Source: Neurospora crassa OR74A (taxonomy: Eukaryota; Ascomycota; Sordariomycetes; Sordariales; Sordariaceae). From it: a stretch of 64,000 nt of DNA. Of this stretch, positions 36,601 to 47,205 are shown one piece after another. The stretch lies in assembly GCF_000182925.2 (NCBI RefSeq), contig NC_026507.1, positions 4,030,001 to 4,094,000 of the forward strand, in the 5' to 3' direction. Each line of letters begins with the position of its first letter. Within the stretch, counting starts at the first letter, position 1. Made by a program: the position numbers and the translations under genes. Under the pieces are notes generated by a model. The model saw only the letters and a list, made by a program, of their open reading frames with translations, was not told the DNA's origin and ran no database searches.

Positions 36601-38188
36601 ATGGCCATATCCGTCCAACCCCCAACCCGCGACCGCACTGCCGGCCACCGCACCAAAAAGTCCACGTCTTCCGTCTCCGTCACCCCCGTATCAGAACCCC
36701 AACCCATCGACCCATCCATCATCAACCGACCCAACGACCTCTCTGCGGTACCCGACCTCCTCTCCGCCATCTTCACCCAAGGCATCGCCGCCGTGACCTC
36801 CCCCTCAGATGACGCCACGCGGCTCGCGCTCCTCTCGTCCGCTCGGGCCCTCGTCCTGGCGCTCGAAAGCCCGCGCGAGACTATGCTCCGGCAATGCTGG
36901 GCCGACACGGTGTGCATGTCCACCTTGTCGGTCGGCGTCGACACGGGCGTGTGGGCCTACCTTGGGCGAGACGACCGACCTAAGCGCGTGGCGGACATTG
37001 CTGCGGCCACGGGGTTTGAGGCGGCATACCTGGCCCGACTGCTGAAGCATGTAGCTGCCATGGGCCATGTGATTGAGACGGGCAAGGACGAGTATAAGCC
37101 GACCAATTTTAGTAAAGCGTTGGCGATCCCGACTTTGGGAGCTGCGTATCCTTTGTTGTGAGTTTCCTTTTCTTTTCATGTTTATTTCTTTCGTCTGGTT
37201 ATGTTGTCGAGGACCCGAGAGCATACGTAAACTGACACACAATCTCGAAAAGCACGGGACCAGGTAACACGGGCGGAGTCCTCCGCTGCACGGCCTCGTT
37301 CCCTTCCTACCTCAAGTCCACCAACCTCACCACCCCGACTTCCATCACCAACAGCAACACGCAGTTCGCCTTCGACACCCCCAAGAACTTTTTTGAGCTG
37401 TGCCATGACCCGGCATATGCGCCAATGGGAGCCCAGTTCAACACGCACATGGGGTCGTACGCCTTTGGCCGGCCCACGTGGGTGGACGAGGGCTTTTATC
37501 CGGTTGGGGAGCGTCTGCTGGAGGGCTTCGATGACGAGGACGAGACGGCGGCGTTGTTGGTGGATATCGGCGGGAGTATCGGGCATGATTTGCAGAAATT
37601 CCGAGATGCGTTTCCGGAAGCGAAGGGTAGACTGGTCCTACAGGATCTGGAGCCTGTGGTGAGACAGGTGAAGGAGGATGATTTGGATGCGAGTATTGAG
37701 AGGATGGCGTATGATTTTTTGACGGAGCAGCCGGTTAAGGGTGAGTTCCATTTAGTTTCCTAGAATGGTCGGTCGGTCGCATGGATGGATAGACGCTAAC
37801 ACGATGGATGATAGGAGCCCGCGCGTACTACATGCACTCGGTCCTGCATGACTGGCCGGATCATCAGTGCGTCCCCATTCTGGAAAACGTCAAGGCGGCC
37901 ATGAAGCCGGGGTACTCGCGCTTGTTGATCAACGAGAACGTGATCCCAGATGTGGGCGCAAGCTGGGAGAGCACTTCGTTGGATATCATGATGTCGTGCT
38001 TGGTGTCGTCCAAGGAGAGGACAAGGGATGAGTGGGTGCAGTTGTTGGAGCGCGATGCTGGGCTCAAGATTACCGGGTTTTATCCGGTTGGGCATGGCGT
38101 GGAGAGCATCATTGAGTGTGAGTTGCCAAGTGAGGAGAGTGAGTCGTCGAACGAGGACACTGAGTCGTCGACGGATGAGTCTTTGTAA
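36601..38188 (+). CDS. S-adenosylmethionine-dependent O-methyltransferase
   Basis: Three exons (36601-37157, 37253-37740, 37815-38188; introns 95 and 74 bp, in phase) give about 472 residues. The ATG at 36601 is the first real ATG of the frame. It is a plant-caffeate/fungal-OMT type enzyme with a winged-helix N-terminal dimerisation part (TGVWAYLGRDDRPKRVADIAAATGFEAAYLARLLKHVAAMG) and a SAM-binding domain: VDIGGSIGHDLQKF near 286, LQDLEPVV for the ribose-binding acidic residue, and YYMHSVLHDWPDHQC near 352-366, with the usual catalytic His before Asp-Trp. It should methylate a hydroxyl on a small aromatic or polyketide substrate. The acidic Ser/Glu tail is unusual. No biosynthetic backbone gene is near, so the substrate is open. 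Confidence 0.9.
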
Positions 38189-39594
38189 CTGTCATGATAC
38201 CAATCGAATAGTGTGTTTGTATGGACTGGATATTCTTGCGTCTTGTACCTTTTCAATCCTGGTTTCCGGTCTTCCTCTTTATACTGAACCGGTCAGGTAA
38301 AGCCAAGTGTTGAACCGTTTCGTGGTCTCGGTGTAAGGTCAGATGCTGAACATACTTTGTTCCTCATTTCGTCGATTTGCCGACCTCATGTTTCACCCGG
38401 CACCAAATCTCCTCGCCGCCGACTTTAGCACCCCACTTCTGGACAACAAATCGGGGAAAGACGAAGAGAACAGAGGATGGCCAGCTACATATTTCCATTC
38501 TTGTCAAGTATAAAGCTCCGTCAACAGTTGATGCTGGATTGTTAGTGTCGATGTCGTCCTGGGGCTCAAATGCCGTCGTCGTGTCAACATTCTATGAAAC
38601 CCTAACGAAAAGAAGTTATAAGAAAGAGTTGGGTATTCCGAGGTGATAGCACAAATCCAGGAAAGCGCAGAATGTGGTGAGATGTTGCTTTTGCCGAGTG
38701 TCCAATGCGAGTTTCTGGTGCCCGTTTGCCCGTCAGTGTTTTGGCAGAAAAATGATGACGTCGGGAGATACAGTGGGCAGTTGCTTACAGCGGCCTCTCA
38801 GTGGACCACTTCACTAACAGAAGTGCTGCTACTTTTGCGGCAGCCGAGTTAGGGTGATAAGATAAGCGAGTCTGACCATGATTCAGCACGTGAGCTCGCA
38901 CAGTTGACCGAGTTTTAGCGTGTCCACGGCACTGCGGGCAGTCCGGGTCCCTGGCTGGACCCCGCGTCGCGTACTAACAATTACACCAACTTTGGACTTC
39001 CGTGACAAGGGAACCTCGATGCCAATTCCCAAAGTCAGTCAGTCACCTAATTGCACCTCCATTCAACCACCTTCTCAGCAACCCACCTACGTACCACTGT
39101 CTTGTTGTCCGACTTCTCAGGTCCCCTCTCGCGGCTATCAAGCGACCCTCTTGTGACCTTTACCGATCCGATGCCCATTCCTGCCCATTCCTGCAGCGAG
39201 TCCAGTTCTGATCGAGGCTGAGCGGCAGTCCCGTCCTCCTTGGACCATCATTACCTCGACCTACGCCATTTGACGGGTCACTTCGACGGACAGGATTGGA
39301 GGTCCAAGTACCTTGGTACCTCAGGTAGGTAGGTATCTACTTACATCTGCGCAGTCCGACATTACGGTGGTGACAACGCGCTGCTGGTACTACCTCTACC
39401 TCCTCTGCGGGACCTCTACTTACACGGACACTGTCCACAGCACCGTACAGTAGTCATTTTCCATCCGTTTGCTCGACCATCCATCCGGACATCTTCTCGA
39501 CTTTTCTCCTCCGTTCTCCCTCTCGAGACCTGGAATAGACCTCGTCCTCTCCGCCTCGACACCGTATCCTCCTATAATACACATATCAACAGCC
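38189..39594. other. Intergenic region
   Basis: 3' flank of the O-methyltransferase and promoter and leader of the F-box/ankyrin gene. A cluster of CAGGTAGGTAGGTA-type motifs lies at about 39310-39345. No gene seen. Confidence 0.5.
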
Positions 39595-42500
39595 ATGGCA
39601 CCTCCACGACTTCCTGATCTGCCAACCGAGCTGATCTACCTCATCGCCGCCCACCTCCCCAAAGCTTGCGATCTCTCGGCCTTGGCCCGCACAAATCAAC
39701 GGCTCTACTGCATCATCAACAACATTCTCTACACCGGAGCAGTCAAGCCCGGCACCGACCCTCAGCCTCTTCTCTGGGCCACCCGACATGGCGTCCCCTC
39801 CACCGTAGACAAGGCCATTTGCGCCGGCGCCAAGCCAGACTACCTCTTCGAGTTTGTCCTCTCCCGCAAGGCCTGGGAACTCGTCTGTATCCTCGAACGC
39901 GCTGCCGCCCCCAACGAGAACTCGGACTTTGAAGACTGGAACTGGTCCCCTCCCTCCAACACCAACTACACCAACTCGGCCACCCCCGAGCTCTACCGCG
40001 ACCTTCACGATATCATGGGCACCATGCGCGCCCCGTGGGATCCCCGCCCCAACCCGCCTCCCAACAACCTGTCCGGCCCCGCGAACCCCCTTCTCGACCT
40101 GTTGGAGAACGAACCCCCCCAAACCAACCATGAAGTACTCAGTGGTTCCGAGACTGAACCTCTCTCGGAGCCTGATGATCCCATGCCCTTCCCCCCTCCA
40201 CCAGGAGGAGGAGGATTGGTGGGCGCTTTTCTCGGTAACCTGTTTCAAGCCGTTCACAACCACAACCACAACCCCTTCAATGACGATGACGAAGAAGACG
40301 ACGACGACGAGGAGGATGACGATGACCTCATGGATGAGGACAGCGAGGTCGAGGAGTGGGTACACAACATACGAGCCAGGGGAATCACCCGCCGCTGTGC
40401 CCCCATACACATAGCTGCCAAGGAGGGCCATAACGCCGTCATCGAAAAGCTGCTGGAGCACGGTGCCAACATCCATCTTGAGGCAGAGTGGTACTGCTCC
40501 TGCCGCCCGCCGCTCTCGCTGTGGGAAACGCGCGAACTCGAGGCCGCCGGCACCCTGCGCGAGAACCTGGAAGCTTCATATTGGCCGGCTGTCCACCTAG
40601 CCATGTGCTTTGCGCGTTTCGACACTGCCAAGTTTCTGATTGAGCGCGGTGCCCTCAACAATATCCCCAAGGGTCATCTGGGTTTCACCATCCTCCACCA
40701 GGCTGCTTCTATAGGAAACCTCGACATGCTCAAGTACATTGTCGAAGCCGGCAAGGCCACCTGGCCCACGGTCGATATCGAAGACGACATGGGCCTGACG
40801 CCTCTGTACTTTGCCTGTGCCAAGGGCCATTGGGACACAGTCGTCCCCTACCTAATCGAGAAGGGCGCCAACATAGACAAGGAGTTTGAGGTGGACCTGT
40901 GGGAATTCAAGGCCAAGACGACGGTCCTCGGCGAAGCTTGCTACCTCGGCCATTACGATCGCGCCCTGAAGCTTATTGAGCTGGGTGCAGATGTCAAGCA
41001 GCAGCTTGAATTCAATCAGCTGACATTTGGGAGACGACACCGCCTGGAAGAAGCGGATAACGAAAACGAGGAAGCTGGCGATGGCATCAAAAAGATCCCC
41101 CTTCTCCACGTGTGCTGCACCTCCCCTCGACCAAAGGATGACGACTATTACTCAAACCCATCAGTTCGGTCGGCACCTTTCAGACTGGCCAGAACCGAGG
41201 AGCCGACAGCCTTGGAACGCGTAGCCCTGATAGAACGGCTTCTGGCTGCGGGCACGCCCATTGACCAAACCTGGGACGACGGCAATGGCGAGACCCCTTT
41301 GTTCATGGCAGCACAGTTTCACGTCACCTCGGCAGTCAGGGCCTTGTTGAAGGCTGGTGCCAATCCCCTTGTCCAGGATAAAAATGGCCGAAACGCCTTG
41401 ATGGCCGCACTCTATCACCCCCTAGGCGAAGAGCCCTGGACCACGTTCGCCGAGTGCTTCCCATCGAGTTCCAAGCCAGACAAGGCGCCCGAGATTGTGC
41501 GTTTGCTTCTAGAGGCTGGCGTTCCAGTCAACCATCAGGACTCAAAGGGACGTACCGCGTTGCACCTTGTCTTCCGGCCCAGGAGAGCCTACGAACTAGG
41601 AGCGGCAACAGACGCCATCTGCAGCGTCGTCCGGTTGCTGTTCGACGCTGGCATTGACCCATGCATTCGCGCCAAGGACAAGACCCCCGTCCTGAAGAAC
41701 GCACTCAAATGGGATTATGGCCGCGCTGCTGATCTCCTCGTCCAATTCCACGGCCCCGCCCTTGGTTCGCATTTGGACCCCAAGGAGTTTCGAGAATTCT
41801 ATCTGATGATAGCCGAAGCCACCTCTCCCAGGATTTACGCCACGTATGGGGCTCCTGAATCAGCCTCTTCGTATGACTTGCTTCTGGATATCGACAGTTC
41901 TCATCACCTCACGTCCGACAAGAGCCTCTTATTCGACCTGATCAAAAAAGGGTCCGAGAACGGAGAATGCTTCTCGGCAGCCGAAAAGCTTGGCAAGCGT
42001 GGCCTCCATCGCATGGACCTGACGCTCGAGGAAAAGACCAAACTGATGAAGAAAAGCATTGACCATGATCTGCACAAGCTGATGATAGAGGTTGTCAACG
42101 TCACCGTCCACGCCGTCCCGCCGTCCGTTCTCCGAGACAAGGCGGTGCTCGAAGAAGCCCTACTGCACATCCTCCGCAATCCCCGACGGCTACACTTTTC
42201 GGAACCCATGATTGCCCATCTCATCAACGCCGGCGCCGACCTCCACCGGCCATGCCCTTACCAGCTGGAAAAGAAAGCATCCGATACCACCACCACCACC
42301 ACCACCACTACCACCACCACCACCACCACCACCACTACCTACCTGCCCCCCCTCTACACCGCCATCCGCTACGGCCATGTCAAGGTTGTCAAGTACATGC
42401 TCTCCAAGCAACCCATCCGCGGCAACCACTACGCCTTGTTCAACCCTTACCTCCACCAGGCCGTCAACCTCGACCCGGCCATCCGGGAGAAATGGCCCCT

Positions 42501-43062
42501 CACCAATCAGCAGGACGAGGCCAAGACGCGCAGTGACATGGTCCGTGCGCTCATCGAAGCCGGCGCCGCCCCAGCTTTGCTCAACAAACACAAGGACACA
42601 GCGTTGTCCATACTTCTAAAGGGACTAGCCGCCGATCCAGATCGCAGAATGCTCAAGAGTCTGGGCCATTTGATCAAGCCGCTTAGTCGCGGGGTGGATA
42701 TCAATGTGGTGAATAAGGAGGGGAAGAGTGTAGTGGACTATCTGAGGGAGTTGATGGTTTTGAGGGAGGTGGAGGAGAAGGATCGGGATGGCCCAAGTAC
42801 GAGTGAGGCCAAGATGAAGGTCAAGAGGATCAATGAGGCTATCAGGATGTTGAGATGTAGGGTGGAGTTGGTCAACGAGGAGTCGGATGAGGAGAAAGGT
42901 GAGGAGGGTAAGGAGAAGGGGGAAGGGAAGGAAGAGGGCAGGTTGATGATCAAGTGGTCTGTTCCCAAGGGGGGTCCGGCGGCCACGGGAGGCAATATGG
43001 TGTGTCCGCCGATGCCGGCGAGGGAGAGGGGGAGGTACGCAGGGTATGGATCATATCTGTAA
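39595..43062 (+). CDS. F-box and ankyrin-repeat protein
   Basis: This is a single-exon gene of 1155 residues from ATG 39595 (CAACAGCCATGGCA context). The open frame extends 42 codons further upstream without an ATG. An F-box-like motif (LPDLPTELIYLIAAHLPKACDLSALARTNQRLY, about 5-40) is followed by a strongly acidic stretch (about 220-245) and then many ankyrin repeats from about 260 to near 1090. Examples are APIHIAAKEGHNAVIEKLLEHGANI, TPLFMAAQFHVTSAVRALLKAGANP and PPLYTAIRYGHVKVVKYML. A poly-Thr run encoded by an ACC microsatellite interrupts one repeat near residue 900. The tail is Glu/Lys/Gly-rich. F-box proteins recruit substrates to SCF ubiquitin ligases and ankyrins bind proteins, so a substrate adaptor is plausible. 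Such proteins are numerous and fast-evolving in these fungi. Confidence 0.88.
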   Translation: MAPPRLPDLPTELIYLIAAHLPKACDLSALARTNQRLYCIINNILYTGAVKPGTDPQPLLWATRHGVPSTVDKAICAGAKPDYLFEFVLSRKAWELVCILERAAAPNENSDFEDWNWSPPSNTNYTNSATPELYRDLHDIMGTMRAPWDPRPNPPPNNLSGPANPLLDLLENEPPQTNHEVLSGSETEPLSEPDDPMPFPPPPGGGGLVGAFLGNLFQAVHNHNHNPFNDDDEEDDDDEEDDDDLMDEDSEVEEWVHNIRARGITRRCAPIHIAAKEGHNAVIEKLLEHGANIHLEAEWYCSCRPPLSLWETRELEAAGTLRENLEASYWPAVHLAMCFARFDTAKFLIERGALNNIPKGHLGFTILHQAASIGNLDMLKYIVEAGKATWPTVDIEDDMGLTPLYFACAKGHWDTVVPYLIEKGANIDKEFEVDLWEFKAKTTVLGEACYLGHYDRALKLIELGADVKQQLEFNQLTFGRRHRLEEADNENEEAGDGIKKIPLLHVCCTSPRPKDDDYYSNPSVRSAPFRLARTEEPTALERVALIERLLAAGTPIDQTWDDGNGETPLFMAAQFHVTSAVRALLKAGANPLVQDKNGRNALMAALYHPLGEEPWTTFAECFPSSSKPDKAPEIVRLLLEAGVPVNHQDSKGRTALHLVFRPRRAYELGAATDAICSVVRLLFDAGIDPCIRAKDKTPVLKNALKWDYGRAADLLVQFHGPALGSHLDPKEFREFYLMIAEATSPRIYATYGAPESASSYDLLLDIDSSHHLTSDKSLLFDLIKKGSENGECFSAAEKLGKRGLHRMDLTLEEKTKLMKKSIDHDLHKLMIEVVNVTVHAVPPSVLRDKAVLEEALLHILRNPRRLHFSEPMIAHLINAGADLHRPCPYQLEKKASDTTTTTTTTTTTTTTTTTTYLPPLYTAIRYGHVKVVKYMLSKQPIRGNHYALFNPYLHQAVNLDPAIREKWPLTNQQDEAKTRSDMVRALIEAGAAPALLNKHKDTALSILLKGLAADPDRRMLKSLGHLIKPLSRGVDINVVNKEGKSVVDYLRELMVLREVEEKDRDGPSTSEAKMKVKRINEAIRMLRCRVELVNEESDEEKGEEGKEKGEGKEEGRLMIKWSVPKGGPAATGGNMVCPPMPARERGRYAGYGSYL
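42286..42339 (+). repeat. Coding ACC microsatellite (poly-Thr)
   Basis: About 17 ACC units with two ACT variants encode a Thr run in the F-box/ankyrin protein. Length differences between strains are likely. Confidence 0.9.
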
Positions 43063-44159
43063 AAGAATTGGGTGTAATGGTTTAAGAAGGTGTGTGTGTT
43101 TTTTTGTGATCCTATATGGTTTTATTTTGGGCACCTTTTATTATGTTCACTATGGTCTGGTAAGGTCGGTATATATGGTTTATTGTTTTAGAAGTAAGAG
43201 ACGGAAAAAGGCAAAGCGCTGAATATATGGTGCTGACTTGTAGAGGTAGCGTTGTGTTTTTTTGCAACATGGATATTTCGTTGCTGACTGAGGGTGTACA
43301 TCATTGGAGAAATGAACTGTGGCTCGGACTGGTACGTGGTGTGTCGGACTGATGATGAGTGAGTGGTCAAGATATTCGCCTGGTCGACTCACTGACTGGG
43401 AGACGGCCTTGAGCGTTGGCTGTGGGTTGAGGTTGCCTTGCGATATCCCGACCTGTGTGCGGCAGTGGTGACTACTGAGCCTTGCCTGTGTGATGGAAGG
43501 AGCTCATGAGTCGTGCCCAACCCAGGTTATCTCTCGGTTTCGGGTATACAAAGCTGGGTCTTCGGGCTTTCTCAGTTCGTTTTCTCAACTTACACCAATC
43601 AACCTCATCTTTCGAGTACCATTCCCATCGACATGAACCGCCCAATGTCCTCTTTTGCCGTCTAACCTATCCAGGCATTCCTCGATTAATTGACATCGCT
43701 CGAACCTATGGAACCTCACATAGCGTGGCTCAAGATGATTGGCGTTGGTGCAGTGGTTTCCGCCCAACTTGGTCTAACTGGTCCCCACCCAAGATTCCAT
43801 TCAGCTTGACAGGGCCTGCTGCTGCGCCTTCTTCTCCTCGAACGAGTCACTTCTCAATGTGCTCATACTTATCGACACAGACTCGCGACCTACCTACCTA
43901 CCTCTTGCCCAACACAAACACAACACCTCATGGATTTGAACCTCAACGAACCTTCTTCATCTCATTGATTCATTTCCATTGCGCGTGGGTCGTTTGACTC
44001 ATAAGAAGCCAGACGTCGATTGCCTGTCTTCTTCCGGTGGCTGAACTACGATATCAGCAACACAACGGCCGGCGGCGACTACAACCACGGCACCTGCCAC
44101 CTGTTGACCATACTGCATTGACTGGGAGTCGGTCCAGCCGCTCAATCAATTTTGGCGCC
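43063..44159. other. Intergenic region and leader of the HET gene
   Basis: Contains the 3' flank of the ankyrin gene and the upstream region of the HET gene. The HET frame is open for 41 codons above its first ATG. A 163-codon frame at 43506-43997 has no known domain and probably lies in the leader or promoter. Confidence 0.5.
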
Positions 44160-46412
44160 ATGGGAAGCAAGCGAAGTCGCGTTCGCCATGCTTTTGATGA
44201 TGGAGGACGCCTGTCGACCGCTTTTCGACGGATCGTGGCCAAGATGCCCTCCCGCATTACGAGGGACGGTTCACTCAATCTTTGTCAGCGTTGCAAAGAG
44301 CTAAATTCCGGCGGCGTCCTCAAACCTCCTGGCCCCCTCCAATCCGGGGAGTTGTATGTGAACCTCGGCATTCTCGATGAGGACTCTCCATGCACACTTT
44401 GTCGGATCTTCTACTCCATGAGACGGCCAAGCGTCACTGGTAAAACCACGGACATATATTGCCTACGCAGGTGCACCTTAACGGAACCCATCATAACTAT
44501 CAAGCCTGGAACGCATTGGGAGATTATAACCTCTATTGTGTGGACCGTTGATCCGGATTGGAGACCTCTAGACTGGAAGTGGGATGGAGTTAGGCGTTTA
44601 TATCATCGCATCAGCACCAAGCCACAGTTATTGTTGATCTCCCAATCTACCAAATCTTCCCTGCATTCAGAAGCGAGTCAAGAGACCTTGGAAGGCTTAC
44701 CTGTTGATGAAACATCTGTTAATTATCCTTTACTGCGTCATTGGATCAAGGAATGCGAGGGTCACCCGGGTTGCAGCTACTCCAGCACCGACCCTACCAA
44801 GTCTCACATTGAACCAACCATCCGTGGGATTGACTGCACAACTCGCAATATCGTGGATCTGCGGCCTGGAGACAGCTACATAGCACTTAGCTATGTTTGG
44901 GGTAACCAGCCGTTGGTTGTGAACAAAGGCAGTCGGGTTCTGCCAACCCATGCCCCGAAGGTTATTGAAGATGCAATGGTCGTTGTCAAAAAACTTGGCC
45001 AGCGGTATCTATGGGTTGACCAATATTGTATTGATCAGCATGACGACCAGGACAAACACGCCCAAATTAAAAACATGGATCGTATCTACGAAGGATCCCA
45101 TGCAACTATTGTGGCCTTTTCCGGAGTCGATTCGTCTTCTGGACTCCCTGGCGTCAGCAGCACACCAAGGATACCTCAACTTCGCTTCACATCTTCTAAA
45201 GTGACTTTACTAGGCTTCACGCCCTTCTTAACCCGACAAACTTTGGAGGCCTCGGCTTGGATGAAAAGAGGGTGGACCTTTCAAGAAGCTCTTCTCTCAC
45301 GGAGATTGCTTATCTTCACTCAAGAACAAGTGTACTTCCTCTGTTCGCGCGGGTGGTCGGTTGAAAGCTGCGCTCCAAGACATCGCATGTTTGGCGAAAA
45401 TGATGAGCTTTATCAGGATCTCGCCGGGAGGGGATTGAGGGACATCCTGTATGTGGCGAAGGCATCAATGAACTTGATTTCACCTTTGACCAGAATGCCT
45501 GTTTGTGGATCTGCATTTGAAGTACGAGTAGAGATCAAACATCTGGTTGATCTTATCGGAGAATTTACGCGACGTCAATTGAGCTTTCAATCCGACGCGC
45601 TGGATGCTGTCCGGGGCCTGCTTTCACGAGTCCCGGTTTTAACCTATTGGGGGATCCCTGTCTATAAAATTTCGGAAAGCAGTAAAGGCGACTTGACCAT
45701 CGACGCTTTGGAGGCGAATGCAGTCTTCTTTCGATGTCTGTTTTGGCAGCCTGATCGCACGGCCACAGGTGCAGAATATCTTGGCCGTCGAGAAGGATTT
45801 CCAAGCTGGTCATGGCTTGGTTGGAGATTACCAGTCACTTGGGTCGTTCACGAGCAAATCGACTTGGATTACCGATATAACTACGCGACAGTCAAAGTCG
45901 AAGACGCCGACGGTACACTTCATTCTATATCTGATCTTGTTGAACTATTTGGAGCAGAGGTGGAACGCTCGAGAATGCTGTCTGAGAGGACAACCTACCT
46001 GTGGCTTGAAGGGCTTGTTCTGACGCTGGGTTTCCAGCCCTTCGGCAACCGTCATGGCGGTGACATCTGCTTATGCTGCAACCATGCACTGGGCTGGTCA
46101 GATTATCCTTGCCTGATGAACGGTAGCTGTGCACTGTCGGAACTGGATAGGCAATTTGTCGAGGTAAGCTTTCGGTTGAATGTGAAGGGCTCCGAAGAGA
46201 TATGGAGGACAACACTTGCTAAAAAGTGGAGTTGTCTCTGTCTCTACTCCATCAACGGGGGCCGTCATTTCCTCATCCTTGACGAAGGAGTTGACACCAC
46301 GTACAGCTGTGTTGGTACACTTTATCTCGACAATTTCCCAGCGTACGAAGACCTGCTTGAGAAATTGAAGGCAAAAGTACCACATGAATACAGGAAGGTT
46401 AGGATAGGATAG
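44160..46412 (+). CDS. HET-domain (heterokaryon incompatibility) protein
   Basis: This is a single-exon gene of 750 residues from the first in-frame ATG (44160, MGSKRSRVR). Near the N-terminus is a Cys-pair region (NLCQRCKEL ... SPCTLCRIF) often seen ahead of HET domains. The HET domain spans roughly 240-400: YIALSYVWGN near 240, RYLWVDQYCIDQ near 283, and KHAQIKNMDRIYEGSHATIVAFSG, followed by the W-[TS]-[FY]-QE segment RGWTFQEALLSRRLLIFT. The long C-terminal part is typical of such proteins and has no separate domain that I recognise. HET proteins trigger vegetative incompatibility cell death between unlike strains, but most members have no known role. The gene appears intact. Confidence 0.92.
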   Translation: MGSKRSRVRHAFDDGGRLSTAFRRIVAKMPSRITRDGSLNLCQRCKELNSGGVLKPPGPLQSGELYVNLGILDEDSPCTLCRIFYSMRRPSVTGKTTDIYCLRRCTLTEPIITIKPGTHWEIITSIVWTVDPDWRPLDWKWDGVRRLYHRISTKPQLLLISQSTKSSLHSEASQETLEGLPVDETSVNYPLLRHWIKECEGHPGCSYSSTDPTKSHIEPTIRGIDCTTRNIVDLRPGDSYIALSYVWGNQPLVVNKGSRVLPTHAPKVIEDAMVVVKKLGQRYLWVDQYCIDQHDDQDKHAQIKNMDRIYEGSHATIVAFSGVDSSSGLPGVSSTPRIPQLRFTSSKVTLLGFTPFLTRQTLEASAWMKRGWTFQEALLSRRLLIFTQEQVYFLCSRGWSVESCAPRHRMFGENDELYQDLAGRGLRDILYVAKASMNLISPLTRMPVCGSAFEVRVEIKHLVDLIGEFTRRQLSFQSDALDAVRGLLSRVPVLTYWGIPVYKISESSKGDLTIDALEANAVFFRCLFWQPDRTATGAEYLGRREGFPSWSWLGWRLPVTWVVHEQIDLDYRYNYATVKVEDADGTLHSISDLVELFGAEVERSRMLSERTTYLWLEGLVLTLGFQPFGNRHGGDICLCCNHALGWSDYPCLMNGSCALSELDRQFVEVSFRLNVKGSEEIWRTTLAKKWSCLCLYSINGGRHFLILDEGVDTTYSCVGTLYLDNFPAYEDLLEKLKAKVPHEYRKVRIG

Positions 46413-47205
46413 GGTGTGTCAACTAGTTGCTGGACACAAGAGGATAGACGTTGGAGATTTCACGGAGGCGAATGCAATGATGATGGTTAGTTCTCACAGC
46501 ATACAAGCTGGCAAAGAAGGCACACGGCTGTCCCACACTCTCACTCTGCTTGGTCTTATCGGTTATTGACATCTCAAGTAAATGTCTTGGAATTATGCAC
46601 AAAACGGCGAACAATTTTGGATACCTCTACTTATATAGGAAATGGATGTAGTTTCTCGTCATGTAACCCGCCTCTTGAAACATCCCCCTTGGGTACGGGT
46701 TCGGACTCGGCACGGCGCGACACGGCACGGGCCGGTAGGGTGGGGGTAACACCTGCCGGGAAATCCCCGGACGGCTCGGATGGGCGGGGTTGATGGCGGT
46801 CCGAGCGTACGTCATTCAGCGTTACCACTCCCGACATTTCTTCACCTTTTTCAATACAATAAATACGGCGCGGGTATCGAAGATTGCAACAGAGAATATC
46901 CTACACGACAAGAGCAAGCGACGGTTCACTCCGATACAAGCGGACATCCAGCAACCACTTGTATCTCCATCCTTCCCTGTGACTTCTCGCCTTTCGATAT
47001 TTCACAAACACTGGACGTCATCAATCAACACAAAGCTGATTGAAATCGGCTGATCAAAAACATGTGGAATTTCAAAACAAACGAACTCCGAAAAGCCAAC
47101 CCAATTACAAACGACAACAACAATAGTGCGACGAATCGTCATCCATAAAAGAAAATGGTATCAAACTCCCCTCATTCACCTATCCATCATTACGGCCTCC
47201 TTTAT
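46413..47205. other. Intergenic region between convergent genes
   Basis: Separates the HET gene (plus) and the fatty acid oxygenase (minus), whose 3' ends face each other. No gene or clear repeat seen. Confidence 0.5.

Noticed and set aside
39586-40476. 296-codon minus-strand frame opposite the F-box/ankyrin gene
   Set aside because: Antisense shadow with Val/Gly bias and no family match.
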